A stretch of 64,000 bases of DNA, from positions 46,737 to 110,736 of the forward strand of contig CABVRX010000008.1 in the NCBI GenBank assembly GCA_902500825.1, given 5' to 3'. The position numbers were made by a program, and so were the translations under genes. Positions 45,366-54,018 of this stretch are shown in pieces; position 1 is the stretch's first letter; the number at the start of each line of letters is the position of its first letter. This DNA comes from an uncultured Nitrospira sp. (GTDB taxonomy: Bacteria; Nitrospirota; Nitrospiria; Nitrospirales; Nitrospiraceae). The notes under the pieces were generated by a model. It was not told where the DNA came from. It saw only the letters and a list, made by a program, of their open reading frames with translations, and made no database searches.

Positions 45366-46760
45366 ATGAAACGGTATCCACGATTGGTCATTGCTGGTAC
45401 ATCGAGTGGCGTCGGCAAGACGACTGCAACCTTGGCAATCCTGGCGGCCTTGCGTGAACGAGGCCGCCAGGTCCAGCCATTCAAGGTCGGACCCGACTTT
45501 ATCGATTCGAGTCATCATCGGGCGGCAGCCGGCCGCCCATCTCGAAATCTCGACGGGTGGATGTTGGGGGAGGACATGAACCGTTCGATCTTTGTTCGAA
45601 CCGCAGCCGACGCGGGTATCTCCATTATCGAAGGCATGATGGGGTTGTTTGACGGCAGTTCCTCGGTGAGTGAAATCGGCAGCACCGCCGAGTTGGCGAA
45701 ACAGCTGGGTGCTCCCGTGCTGCTCGTTATCGACGGGAGCGCGATGGCTCGATCGGCTGCAGCAATGGTGGCGGGTTATGCGCATTTCGATCCGGCGCTG
45801 CGCGTGGCAGGAGTCTTGTTCAATCGTGTTGGAAGTGACGGACATTACCAATTGTTGAAGGCTGCCATAGAACAGGCCACTGACGTGATTCCCGTAGGAT
45901 ACTTACGTTCTGATGCCCCTCTGGCAATTCCAGATCGGCATCTTGGTCTCGTCATGGCTGAGGAGCAAGGTAAAGATCAGCTCTATCATCACTTGGGGAA
46001 GGCGGCGTTGGAGACCATTGATCTGGACCGTATCGAGGCGCTCGCCCATTCATGCGGCATGTTACCGGGATCGGTGTCTCAGTCGATGATCAAGAACCAC
46101 GGTCGTACGGTACGCATCGGTGTGGCGCAGGATCTGGCGTTTTGTTTTTACTATCCGGACAATCTTGAAGCGCTGGAAGCTGCCGGCGCTGAACTCGTGA
46201 CATTTTCTCCATTGAGCGACCACGTCTTGCCGGCTGTCGATATGCTGTATCTTGGCGGTGGGTACCCGGAATTGCATGGCGGGAAGTTGGCCAAGAACAT
46301 TGCCATGCGAACGGCTATCAAGCTGTTTGCCGAGAGAGGCGGCGCGATCTATGCCGAGTGTGGCGGATTGATGTACCTCACGGAATCGATCCACGACTTC
46401 GAAGGCCGTTCGCACGATATGGTCGGGATCTTTCCGGCGGAAGCGGTCATGCAGAAACACAGTCTCACGTTGGGGTATAGAACGGTGGAGTGTTCACGAC
46501 CCTGCATCCTTGGTGACATCAGCGTCACGGCGCGAGGCCATGAATTCCATTATTCCACACTAGTTGCGAGGGAGCCGTTGCGGTATTCCTGCGCGCTGAG
46601 CGATGCGAGAGGGCTTTCAAAGGGAGAGGATGGACTCACAATCGGCAATGTGCTGGCGCTCTATACTCACTTGCACTTTGCCAGCCAACCGCAGATCGGA
46701 ACAGCGCTGGTGGATGCTGCCCGCCAATCCACCGGTCGGATGTCCACAAGGACGGGGTGA
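45366..46760 (+). CDS. cobB: Cobyrinate a,c-diamide synthase
   Basis: CobB/CbiA amidates the a and c carboxyls of the corrin ring using glutamine and ATP. It has the ATP-binding GTSSGVGKTTATLAIL at the N-terminus and a C-terminal glutaminase domain with nucleophile cysteine in YAECGGLMYL and GYRTVE. The 464-residue length is typical. It follows btuB after six bases and overlaps the region of the cobO start. Confidence 0.94.
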   Translation: MKRYPRLVIAGTSSGVGKTTATLAILAALRERGRQVQPFKVGPDFIDSSHHRAAAGRPSRNLDGWMLGEDMNRSIFVRTAADAGISIIEGMMGLFDGSSSVSEIGSTAELAKQLGAPVLLVIDGSAMARSAAAMVAGYAHFDPALRVAGVLFNRVGSDGHYQLLKAAIEQATDVIPVGYLRSDAPLAIPDRHLGLVMAEEQGKDQLYHHLGKAALETIDLDRIEALAHSCGMLPGSVSQSMIKNHGRTVRIGVAQDLAFCFYYPDNLEALEAAGAELVTFSPLSDHVLPAVDMLYLGGGYPELHGGKLAKNIAMRTAIKLFAERGGAIYAECGGLMYLTESIHDFEGRSHDMVGIFPAEAVMQKHSLTLGYRTVECSRPCILGDISVTARGHEFHYSTLVAREPLRYSCALSDARGLSKGEDGLTIGNVLALYTHLHFASQPQIGTALVDAARQSTGRMSTRTG

Positions 46761-46765
46761 TTGTT

Positions 46766-47365
46766 ATGACGGATCATGTCGAGCATAAGGCGAGAATGGA
46801 GCGCCTCAAGGCGTCGGTTGATCGGCGCATTGCGGAAGCGCAACAAGAGAAAGGTCTCTTGATCGTCTACACCGGCGCCGGCAAAGGGAAGACGACCGCC
46901 GCACTAGGGATGGCGTTGCGCTGCATCGGACATGGCTGGAAAGTGGCGGTCGTGCAATTCATCAAGGGGGCTATCGATACCGCGGAAGAAAGGACGTTGA
47001 AGACGTTTGGAGATCAGGTGACGTTTCTTCGGATGGGCGAGGGCTACACCTGGGAAACTCAAGATCAAGTACGAGACACAAAGTTTGCCCGACAGGCATG
47101 GCAAACGACGTGTGAGTTTCTGCAGGATCCCTCCTATGTGATGATCATCCTCGACGAGTTCAATATCGCGCTGCAGCATGGATATGTCCGGCTCGAAGAG
47201 GTGTTGCCGGTGCTTCGCGATCGTCCAGCGATGCAACATGTGGTGATCACCGGTAGAGGAGGACCAGCGGCACTTCTGGAAGTGGCCGATCTGGTGACGG
47301 AGATGAAGCAAGTGAAGCATCCTTTCCGAAAAGGCATCAAGGCACAGCCGGGGGTTGAATTTTGA
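46766..47365 (+). CDS. cobO: Corrinoid adenosyltransferase, CobO/CobA (BtuR) family
   Basis: Transfers the adenosyl group from ATP to cob(I)alamin-type corrinoids. The P-loop GLLIVYTGAGKGKTTAALGM and VVQFIKG, then IILDEFN, and the tail with VKHPFRKGIKAQPGVEF are those of the CobA/CobO/BtuR family. ATG 46766 is preferred because GGGGTGA lies just upstream; GTG 46757, in a GTGA overlap with cobB, is an alternative. A second, unrelated adenosyltransferase is encoded 900 bases further on. Confidence 0.93.
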   Translation: MTDHVEHKARMERLKASVDRRIAEAQQEKGLLIVYTGAGKGKTTAALGMALRCIGHGWKVAVVQFIKGAIDTAEERTLKTFGDQVTFLRMGEGYTWETQDQVRDTKFARQAWQTTCEFLQDPSYVMIILDEFNIALQHGYVRLEEVLPVLRDRPAMQHVVITGRGGPAALLEVADLVTEMKQVKHPFRKGIKAQPGVEF

Positions 47366-47574
47366 GAGGACCTGTCCAGAAAACCTGCGAGCGCTGCGGA
47401 CAGGTATTTCAATGCGACGGATATCAGTGTTGGTGCGGGACTATCGGTGTGACGGAAGAACAAATGGATTGGATCGCAGCACGGCATGAGGATTGCCTCT
47501 GTCCAGTCTGCTTGGGAAAAATCGCGACTGGTGAACTGGAGCCACAGCTGCCTCATAATCGGTTGATGAACTGA
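47362..47574 (+). CDS. CWC-type cysteine-rich protein
   Basis: A 70-residue protein with eight cysteines in the pattern C-x2-C-x5-C-x4-C-x-C, then C-x-C-x2-C, including the CWC tripeptide (YQCWCG). This matches the cysteine-rich CWC family, probably metal-binding. It begins at TTG 47362, overlapping the cobO stop (TTGA), so it is translated with the cobalamin genes. The function is unknown; placement between cobO and bluB hints at a role near corrinoid adenosylation or lower-ligand synthesis. Confidence 0.8.
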   Translation: MRGPVQKTCERCGQVFQCDGYQCWCGTIGVTEEQMDWIAARHEDCLCPVCLGKIATGELEPQLPHNRLMN

Positions 47575-47582
47575 ATGGATAT

Positions 47583-48272
47583 ATGATGAGGCGGACAAAC
47601 GGGCGGTTTTCAGAATCTGAACGAGACGCCGTTTATCGGGCGATCTTTGAGCGCCGTGATGTCCGCCGTAACTTTCTGCCGACGCCTATTCCGGATCATA
47701 TTTTGATGCGCGTGTTGACCGCAGCCCACCATGCCGGGTCGGTTGGTTTCATGCAGCCCTGGGATTTTGTGGTGGTCAAGGATCCAGCAATCAAGAACAC
47801 GGTGAAAAAGTTGTTCCTAAAAGCCAATGCTGAAGCCGCAACCCGCTATCAGGGAAAACGCGCTGCGCTCTACCGAAATCTCAAGCTTGAAGGAATCGAG
47901 GAATCTCCAATCAATATCGGTGTAACCTGCAGTCGCCAGCGGGGAGGTCCTCATGTGCTGGGTCGTTCCACAGTACGTGACACGGATCTCTATAGCACCT
48001 GTTGCGCCGTTCAAAACCTCTGGCTGGCTGCGCGTGCGGAGGGCATCGGAGTGGGATGGGTCAGCATTCTCGATCACAATGCCTTAAAGCGAATGCTCGG
48101 AGTGCCCAAGCCGGTCACAATGCTGGCGTATCTTTGCTTGGGGTATGTATCGAACTTTGCGGTACAACCGGATTTGGCGACTGCCGGATGGCGCGAGCGA
48201 ATCCCTTTGGAACGTCTCATCCACTATGAATCCTGGGGCAATACGGCGACTGAGCGCAAGGGGAAACGGTGA
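47583..48272 (+). CDS. bluB: 5,6-dimethylbenzimidazole synthase BluB
   Basis: A 229-residue nitroreductase-fold enzyme that cannibalises reduced FMN with oxygen to form DMB, the lower ligand of vitamin B12. The N-terminal FERRDVRRNFLPTPIPDHIL, the PINIGVTC segment and the HVLGRSTVRDTDLYSTCCAVQNLWLAARAEGIG-type region (visible in part as LYSTCCAVQNLWLAARAEG) fit BluB. The reaction needs O2, so the host lives at least partly aerobically. Start is ATG 47583 or 47586. Confidence 0.93.
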   Translation: MMRRTNGRFSESERDAVYRAIFERRDVRRNFLPTPIPDHILMRVLTAAHHAGSVGFMQPWDFVVVKDPAIKNTVKKLFLKANAEAATRYQGKRAALYRNLKLEGIEESPINIGVTCSRQRGGPHVLGRSTVRDTDLYSTCCAVQNLWLAARAEGIGVGWVSILDHNALKRMLGVPKPVTMLAYLCLGYVSNFAVQPDLATAGWRERIPLERLIHYESWGNTATERKGKR

Positions 48273-48868
48273 TGCGGATTACGAAGGTCTATACCAGAAC
48301 AGGCGATGCAGGGAAAACGCGATTGGCCGGTGGTCAACAAGTATGGAAAGACAGCTTGCGCGTCGAAGCCTACGGGGCGGTCGATGAGCTCAATGCGTCG
48401 GTCGGTGTGGTGCGGGTCATGAATGCCGACATGAAAGAGGAATCCTCAGCGGCCCAACAACTCGAAGATGAGCTACGTTGGGTGCAGAACAAGTTGTTCG
48501 ATGTCGGCAGCATTCTCGCGACTGCGCCCGGACAGACGTTCAAAAATATGCCCCAAGTGGTGGCCCAGAATGTTACGCGCTTGGAAAAACTGATGGATCG
48601 TTGTCAAAAGGATTTGGAGCCACTCAAAGAGTTCATCCTGCCGGGTGGCGGGAAGGTGTCGGGCTTTCTCCATCAGGCCAGGACGATCTGTCGTCGAGCC
48701 GAACGGGTTTGCATAGCCCTGTCAAAAGCGGAGCCGGTCGATCCGATGATCATCAAGTTCCTCAATCGATTGAGCGATGCGCTGTTCGTCTTGGGTCGCT
48801 GGGTGGCGAAGACGCAGGGCGAGCCGGAGTTCTTATGGGAACGCGATGTCGCCAAGAACGTCAAGTAA
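48272..48868 (+). CDS. Corrinoid adenosyltransferase, PduO family
   Basis: A five-helix-bundle ATP:cob(I)alamin adenosyltransferase of 198 residues, unrelated in fold to CobO. The ATP site RTGDAGKTRLAGG, VEAYGAVDELNASVG and the late CRRAERVCIAL and FLNRLSDALFVLGR segments are all present. ATG 48272 shares its first base with the last of the bluB stop; GTG 48269 would add one residue. Its end overlaps cobU by 23 bases. PduO enzymes can also deliver AdoCbl to dependent enzymes. Confidence 0.93.
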   Translation: MRITKVYTRTGDAGKTRLAGGQQVWKDSLRVEAYGAVDELNASVGVVRVMNADMKEESSAAQQLEDELRWVQNKLFDVGSILATAPGQTFKNMPQVVAQNVTRLEKLMDRCQKDLEPLKEFILPGGGKVSGFLHQARTICRRAERVCIALSKAEPVDPMIIKFLNRLSDALFVLGRWVAKTQGEPEFLWERDVAKNVK

Positions 48869-49406
48869 ACGTCGACCGGCGCGCCGAGCATACAGCCGCA
48901 TTATTCTCGTGCTCGGCGGTGCATCATCTGGGAAAAGTGAGGTCGCCCTCGAATTAGCCGGCTCACGAGGGCCGAGAGCATTCGTCGCCACCGGGCAGGG
49001 TTTAGATGATGAAATGGCGGCACGAATCGCTCGACATCAAGCCACCCGTTCGGCCGATTGGGAGACGGTTGAAGCGCCGCTCGAAGTGGAGGCATGGTTG
49101 GCCAAACAGGGGCCTCGATACCGGACAATTCTCTTCGATTGCGTCACCCTATGGTTGAGTAATCTGATCGGAACCGGTCTGAAAGATTCGGTCGTTCTGA
49201 CGCGAGTCGGCATGCTTTTACAGATGATGCGGACAGCAACGGCTCGAGTTGTCATCGTCAGCAATGAGTTAGGGTTCGGTCTGGTTCCGGCTGAGCCGTC
49301 TGCGCGAGCATTTCGTGATCTTGCCGGACGGGTGAATCAGCAGATCGCCGCCGGAGCAGATGAAGTGCATCTTGTTGTTACTGGAATATCGCTTCGTCTG
49401 AAATGA
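48846..49406 (+). CDS. cobU: Adenosylcobinamide kinase/guanylyltransferase
   Basis: CobU/CobP phosphorylates adenosylcobinamide and attaches GMP. It shows the P-loop LVLGGASSGKSEVALE, FVATGQGLDDEMAARIARH with the usual acidic and His residues, and TILFDCVTLWLSNL. The ATG at 48846 lies inside the end of the PduO gene; an earlier in-frame start at 48777 is less likely. The 186-residue length fits. Its stop overlaps a possible upstream start of cobT. Confidence 0.92.
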   Translation: MSPRTSSKRRPARRAYSRIILVLGGASSGKSEVALELAGSRGPRAFVATGQGLDDEMAARIARHQATRSADWETVEAPLEVEAWLAKQGPRYRTILFDCVTLWLSNLIGTGLKDSVVLTRVGMLLQMMRTATARVVIVSNELGFGLVPAEPSARAFRDLAGRVNQQIAAGADEVHLVVTGISLRLK

Positions 49407-49420
49407 AGAGAGGAGCCGTT

Positions 49421-50473
49421 ATGTCGATACAGGACTTGTGCAGTCTGATTCAACCTCTCGATGCGAGTCTCTATGCGAAAGCAAAAGGTCGATTGGATCG
49501 GCTGACCAAGCCGCTCGGCAGTCTCGGGCGTCTGGAAGAATTAGCGGCATCCTACGTCACCATCACCGGTGAGCTGAAGCCTAATATTCCGCGCGGTGTC
49601 GTCTTTACGTTTGCCGCCGATCATGGAGTGGCTTTGGAAGGAGTGAGCGCCTATCCGCGAGAAGTCACGCCTCAAATGGTATTGAATTTTTTGCGGGGTG
49701 GAGCAGGGGTGAATGTGTTGGCACGTCATGCCGGTGTGGACGTGCGCGTGGTGGATATCGGCGTCGATTATGAGTTCGGCGTCATGCCTGGCCTCCTCGA
49801 TCGCAAAATCATGAAGGGCACGCGCAATCTTTTGGTTGAGCCGGCGATGACGCGCGACCAGGCAGAGAGAGCCATATCAGTCGGTATCGAATTGGCGGCA
49901 GAAGCCGTGCGAGAGGGTATCGGGTTGATCGGTACCGGTGAAATGGGCATCGGCAATACGACTCCGAGCGCCGCCATCACGGCGGTGATGACAGGTCGGC
50001 CTGCAGCAGAGGTGACGGGACACGGGACCGGCGTCGATGAGTCCGTCCGTACACGCAAGGTGACTGTGATTCAGCGGGCGATTGACCTGCATCGTCCCAA
50101 TCCGGCAGACCCGCTCGATGTGTTGACCAAGGTCGGAGGGCTGGAAATCAGTGGATTGGCCGGCCTGATGCTCGGCGCAGCGGCGGCTCGGGTGCCTGTC
50201 GTCTTGGATGGATTCATCGCCGGAACCGCGGCGTTAATTGCCGTCGGGCTTCAGCCCTTGTGCCGCGAGTATCTAATTGCCTCCCATCGTTCGGTCGAGC
50301 AGGGCCATCGCGCAATCCTGGACCATCTGAGACTCAAACCGCTGTTGGATCTCGACTTGCGTCTTGGCGAGGGCACGGGAGCTTGCTTAGGAATGGATCT
50401 GGTCGGTGCTGCAATCAAGATCTACACGGAAATGGCAACGTTCGACGAAGCAGGCGTGTCCGACAAGGCGTAA
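49421..50473 (+). CDS. cobT: Nicotinate-nucleotide-DMB phosphoribosyltransferase CobT
   Basis: Activates DMB as alpha-ribazole phosphate for the lower ligand. The 350-residue protein shows RLDRLTKPLGSLGRLEELA, FAADHGVALEGVSAYPREVTPQMV-type sequence (seen as FAADHGVALEGVSAYP), IGTGEMGIGNTTPSAAI, and the catalytic glutamate region LRLGEGTGACLGM. ATG 49421 has a strong AGAGGAG five bases upstream; ATG 49403, in an ATGA overlap with cobU, would add six residues. Confidence 0.95.
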   Translation: MSIQDLCSLIQPLDASLYAKAKGRLDRLTKPLGSLGRLEELAASYVTITGELKPNIPRGVVFTFAADHGVALEGVSAYPREVTPQMVLNFLRGGAGVNVLARHAGVDVRVVDIGVDYEFGVMPGLLDRKIMKGTRNLLVEPAMTRDQAERAISVGIELAAEAVREGIGLIGTGEMGIGNTTPSAAITAVMTGRPAAEVTGHGTGVDESVRTRKVTVIQRAIDLHRPNPADPLDVLTKVGGLEISGLAGLMLGAAAARVPVVLDGFIAGTAALIAVGLQPLCREYLIASHRSVEQGHRAILDHLRLKPLLDLDLRLGEGTGACLGMDLVGAAIKIYTEMATFDEAGVSDKA

Positions 50474-50478
50474 CGGGT

Positions 50479-51243
50479 ATGGGAACCGTGGCTCGTCCAT
50501 TTATCTTTGCCTGGCATTTTCTGACGACCATCCCCTTAAGCCGGACTCATCATGAACCCACCGCACCGGAGCTGGCCGCCTCGATGGCATGGTATCCGAT
50601 CGTCGGCTTGCTGATCGGCAGTGGGCTTCTCTTGGCAGATTTTGGACTGTCCGTGGTTTTCTTGCCTGCCGTCGTGAATGTGCTACTGATCGTTCTATTG
50701 GTCCTCTTGACACGTGGGCTTCATCAGGACGGGTTGGCCGACACATTGGATGGATTGGCGGGCGGCCGTACACCTGCGGAACGGCTTCCGATCATGCGCG
50801 ATCCTCGCATCGGGGCGATCGGCGCAACAGGCCTCTTCCTTTCGCTGATTCTCCGATATGCCGGGCTCATAGCGCTGCCGCAGGAGCTACGGGTGCCGGC
50901 TGTGCTCTGTATGCCGGCGATGGGACGTTGGGCGATGGTCACGCTGGCTTGGATTTCGCCCTATGCCAGAACGGAAGGAGGATTGGCGGCGCCGTTCCTC
51001 ACCCATCTGTCGTGGCGGCACGTTGCCATGTCTACGGCGGTATTGACGATCGCAGTGGCTGGAGGCTTCGGAGCGGTCGGTACATTTCTGATCCTCATGG
51101 GAGGGACACTCGCGGTGCTTGCGGGATGGTGGGTCTGCCGCAGATGGTTCGGTGGGATCACTGGAGACACCCTCGGGGCTATGAATGAAGTGATTGAAAT
51201 TCTCTTCCTGCTGCTCGTTCCTCTCTTGTTCCGGTTACCATGA
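50479..51243 (+). CDS. cobS: Adenosylcobinamide-GDP ribazoletransferase CobS
   Basis: An integral membrane enzyme joining adenosylcobinamide-GDP and alpha-ribazole, the last assembly step. It has about seven hydrophobic helices, the N-terminal FLTTIPL, the acidic motif GLHQDGLADTLDGLAGG and the C-terminal GGITGDTLGAMNEVIEI. The 254-residue length is typical. Start ATG 50479 follows cobT by five bases; its stop overlaps cbiB (ATGA). Confidence 0.95.
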   Translation: MGTVARPFIFAWHFLTTIPLSRTHHEPTAPELAASMAWYPIVGLLIGSGLLLADFGLSVVFLPAVVNVLLIVLLVLLTRGLHQDGLADTLDGLAGGRTPAERLPIMRDPRIGAIGATGLFLSLILRYAGLIALPQELRVPAVLCMPAMGRWAMVTLAWISPYARTEGGLAAPFLTHLSWRHVAMSTAVLTIAVAGGFGAVGTFLILMGGTLAVLAGWWVCRRWFGGITGDTLGAMNEVIEILFLLLVPLLFRLP

Positions 51244-52196
51244 CCGGCGGCGAACTCCTCATAGCTTCTACCCTCGATGCGATCTGTGGCGATCCGCGCT
51301 GGCTGCCGCATCCAGTCCGTGTGATGGGATGGTGCATTGCGTGGCTCGATCACCGGGTACGAGCGATCTGTCTGAATAGTACGAGCCTTCGCTTCGCGGG
51401 AATCTGTCTGGCCGGAGGATTGCCGATTATGACGTATTGGATCGGCGCTCTCGTGATTGAAGAGGCCGAGCGTCTCGCAGGATGGCTGGGGTCGATCCTA
51501 TCGATTGGATTGGCCGCGACGACGCTTGCCGCGCGGGATCTGTGGGATCATGTCCGCGCCGTGAATGGCCCGCTTAACGTCGGCGATCTTCCGGCTGCAC
51601 GCCGGGCCGTATCCATGATCGTTGGACGAGACACGGCGCAACTTTCAGAATCCGAAGTGGCCCGCGCAACGGTGGAAACGGTTGCGGAAAGCGCGGCAGA
51701 CGGCGTGATCGCCCCACTGTTTTATCTGGCGGTCGGCGGCGCCCCACTGGCCTTGGCCTATAAGGCTATCAACACTCTGGATTCGATGATCGGCCACCAC
51801 GACAAGCGCTATGCGGATTTTGGATGGGCATCGGCCCGGCTCGACGATCTGACCAACTGGATTCCGGCTCGTATGGCTGCGGTCTTGCTCATCGCCGGCG
51901 CCGGATTGACCACAGGACAACTGGAACAGGTCCGCAATGGATGGCGGGTATTTCGTCGCGACAGAAGCAAACATCCTAGTCCCAACAGCGGTAGACCAGA
52001 AGCAGCCATGGCCGGGATCTTGGGAGTGAAATTGGGAGGTACCAACTTCTATGACGGCATCGCACAAGCACGTCCTATCCTCGGTCAAGAAGGACGGGAT
52101 GCAGAGCCGAATGACATCCTATCGGCAGTGAAGGTCATGGCCGCAGCCTCTGGACTAGGTGTCGCTATCGCGGTGGGATTCAGATGCCTCGCCTGA
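51240..52196 (+). CDS. cbiB: Adenosylcobinamide-phosphate synthase CbiB
   Basis: Attaches aminopropanol (phosphate) to adenosylcobyric acid at the membrane. The 318-residue protein shows the family's opening (LDAICGDPRWLPHPVRVMG), the conserved ARRAVSMIVGRDT and ATVETVAESAADGVIAPLFY, and NTLDSMIGHHDKRY. It overlaps cobS at the start (ATGA) and cobD at the end by 13 bases. Confidence 0.95.
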   Translation: MTGGELLIASTLDAICGDPRWLPHPVRVMGWCIAWLDHRVRAICLNSTSLRFAGICLAGGLPIMTYWIGALVIEEAERLAGWLGSILSIGLAATTLAARDLWDHVRAVNGPLNVGDLPAARRAVSMIVGRDTAQLSESEVARATVETVAESAADGVIAPLFYLAVGGAPLALAYKAINTLDSMIGHHDKRYADFGWASARLDDLTNWIPARMAAVLLIAGAGLTTGQLEQVRNGWRVFRRDRSKHPSPNSGRPEAAMAGILGVKLGGTNFYDGIAQARPILGQEGRDAEPNDILSAVKVMAAASGLGVAIAVGFRCLA

Positions 52197-53296
52197 AGGC
52201 GCACCTGCATGGCGGGGATATCTACGGTGCCGCACGAGAACTGAACCGCGATCCTGCCGAGATTCTAGATTTCAGCGCCAGCATCAACCCGCTGGGGCCC
52301 TCTCCTCGAGTCTGGAAAGCCATCACGGAGTCAAGGCATCTGTTGAGCCACTACCCCGATCCAGACTGTTGGGATCTGCGACAGGCGCTGGCCACGTTCT
52401 GGCATGTTGACTCCGATCAGATCGTGGTCGGCAACGGTTCCACAGAATTGATTGAAGCGCTTTCGCGAGCCTTGGGGATTCATCGGCTGCTCGTCGTGCA
52501 ACCCACCTTTGCCGAATATGCCGCTGCGATGAGACGAGCCGGAGGACAGGCCACGGCGCTCTACACAAGCCGAAGGGATCAGCATGCAATGCCGATTGAC
52601 CGTCTCTGCAGGGTGATGGAAACGGGACGGAATAACGGCCGCTCCATCGATGGGATCGTTCTCTGTCATCCCAATAGTCCAACAGGACAAGCCTGCTCAA
52701 CCGATGATGTCGCACGGTTAGGGGGCATTGCCAGGCGGCGAGGTCTTTGGCTTGTGATCGACGAAGCCTTTGCAGACTACTGCCCAGAGCGATCTATCCT
52801 TCCCCATGCGGCGTCATGGTCCCATGTGATTGTCTTACGCAGCATGACCAAATTTTACGCCTTACCTGGCCTGCGGGTGGGATATGCTGTGGCGACACCT
52901 ACGGTTGTTCGGCGATTGCGACGGCAACTGCCTCCTTGGTCGGTCAGCGTCATGGGACAGGTCGCCGCAGTTGCCGCTCTGAACGATGCGTCACATGCGC
53001 GCAAAAGTTTGCAATTCATGGTCCGAGAACGCGAACGGTTGAAACAATTGCTTGCTACATTGCCCGGCTGTTCAGTGTTGCCGACGCACGCCAATTATTT
53101 CCTTATGGAATTGCCTCGCGGCCGGCACGCGCGTGACATGACGGAGCAGTTAAGAAATGAGGGACTGCTGGTTCGTGATTGTTCATCCGTTCCGGGATGC
53201 AGCGCTCGTTCTATCAGACTTGCAGTCCGCTCGCAGCAGGACAATGATCAGCTTATCGCGTCCTTGTCCAGACTCCTTCACCGCCCGGTGTCATGA
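52184..53296 (+). CDS. cobD: L-threonine-O-3-phosphate decarboxylase CobD-like
   Basis: A PLP enzyme of the aspartate aminotransferase fold, 370 residues, that makes (R)-1-aminopropanol phosphate for CbiB. The PLP lysine is in VLRSMTKFYALPGLRVGYAV; SASINPLGPSPRVWKAI and ILDFSASINP typify CobD/CobC. The closest confusion is histidinol-phosphate aminotransferase (HisC), but the position between cbiB and cbiZ settles it. Its start lies inside cbiB and its stop overlaps cbiZ by four bases. Confidence 0.92.
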   Translation: MPRLKAHLHGGDIYGAARELNRDPAEILDFSASINPLGPSPRVWKAITESRHLLSHYPDPDCWDLRQALATFWHVDSDQIVVGNGSTELIEALSRALGIHRLLVVQPTFAEYAAAMRRAGGQATALYTSRRDQHAMPIDRLCRVMETGRNNGRSIDGIVLCHPNSPTGQACSTDDVARLGGIARRRGLWLVIDEAFADYCPERSILPHAASWSHVIVLRSMTKFYALPGLRVGYAVATPTVVRRLRRQLPPWSVSVMGQVAAVAALNDASHARKSLQFMVRERERLKQLLATLPGCSVLPTHANYFLMELPRGRHARDMTEQLRNEGLLVRDCSSVPGCSARSIRLAVRSQQDNDQLIASLSRLLHRPVS

Positions 53297-54018
53297 CCAA
53301 GAACAACCGATCAGGCGTCCGTACTCGGTATCAAGTGGTTGGACCTACGCTCGTCATCAATCTTGGAGGTCTTAGACGTGTGCTTTCATCCGCTCCGCAA
53401 GGAGGTGGGTTCACCTCCGCCTCACACATCATTAATCATCAAGTGGATGCGAACCCTAGTATGAATGGGTACTTTCCCGATCCGGCTCGCTACTTGCGAA
53501 AGTTGGCTTCACAACTCGGGGCTGGAAACTACACCGTCGGACTCATGACCGCTGTGCCGATGACGCAGCTTGTTACATCTCGAGTTTCGTCAGGAAAAAT
53601 ATGGGTAGAGTGTTTCGCCACGGTCGGTGTCACAAATGCGGTCCGTGCAGGTGAGTGGCCGCAATATGTCGCTGGTCCAAAAGAAACACTTTCGAGGAGA
53701 GTCGGAACCATCAATCTCATCCTTATCACCAATGGTAGCCTCTCAACCTCGGCTATGGTCGGCGCGGTGCAGGTTGCCACAGAAACAAAGACAGGCGTCC
53801 TGCGTGACCACACCATACCAAGTTGGACAGGGAAAGACCTCGCGACTGGGACGGGTACCGATGCGGTTGTCATTGCATGCCGCTTGCGCGGCGAGGGACC
53901 GCTCCATACCTATAGCGGGACCCACACCATTGTAGGCGCTCTGGTCGGGAGAGCGGTTTCCAACTGTGTCTCCAGCGGATTAGTTAAGGCAAGGAAGTGG
54001 CGGGAAAGGCACCGATGA
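53293..54018 (+). CDS. cbiZ: Adenosylcobinamide amidohydrolase CbiZ
   Basis: CbiZ cleaves the aminopropanol amide of adenosylcobinamide (and, in some bacteria, of adenosylpseudocobalamin), giving adenosylcobyric acid that can be rebuilt. The 241-residue protein has the family landmarks LVINLGGLRRVLSSAPQGGG, AVPMTQL, and GTGTDAVVIAC near the end. With bluB, cobT and cbiB it enables remodelling of foreign corrinoids. It overlaps cobD and cobQ by four bases each. Confidence 0.9.
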   Translation: MTKNNRSGVRTRYQVVGPTLVINLGGLRRVLSSAPQGGGFTSASHIINHQVDANPSMNGYFPDPARYLRKLASQLGAGNYTVGLMTAVPMTQLVTSRVSSGKIWVECFATVGVTNAVRAGEWPQYVAGPKETLSRRVGTINLILITNGSLSTSAMVGAVQVATETKTGVLRDHTIPSWTGKDLATGTGTDAVVIACRLRGEGPLHTYSGTHTIVGALVGRAVSNCVSSGLVKARKWRERHR

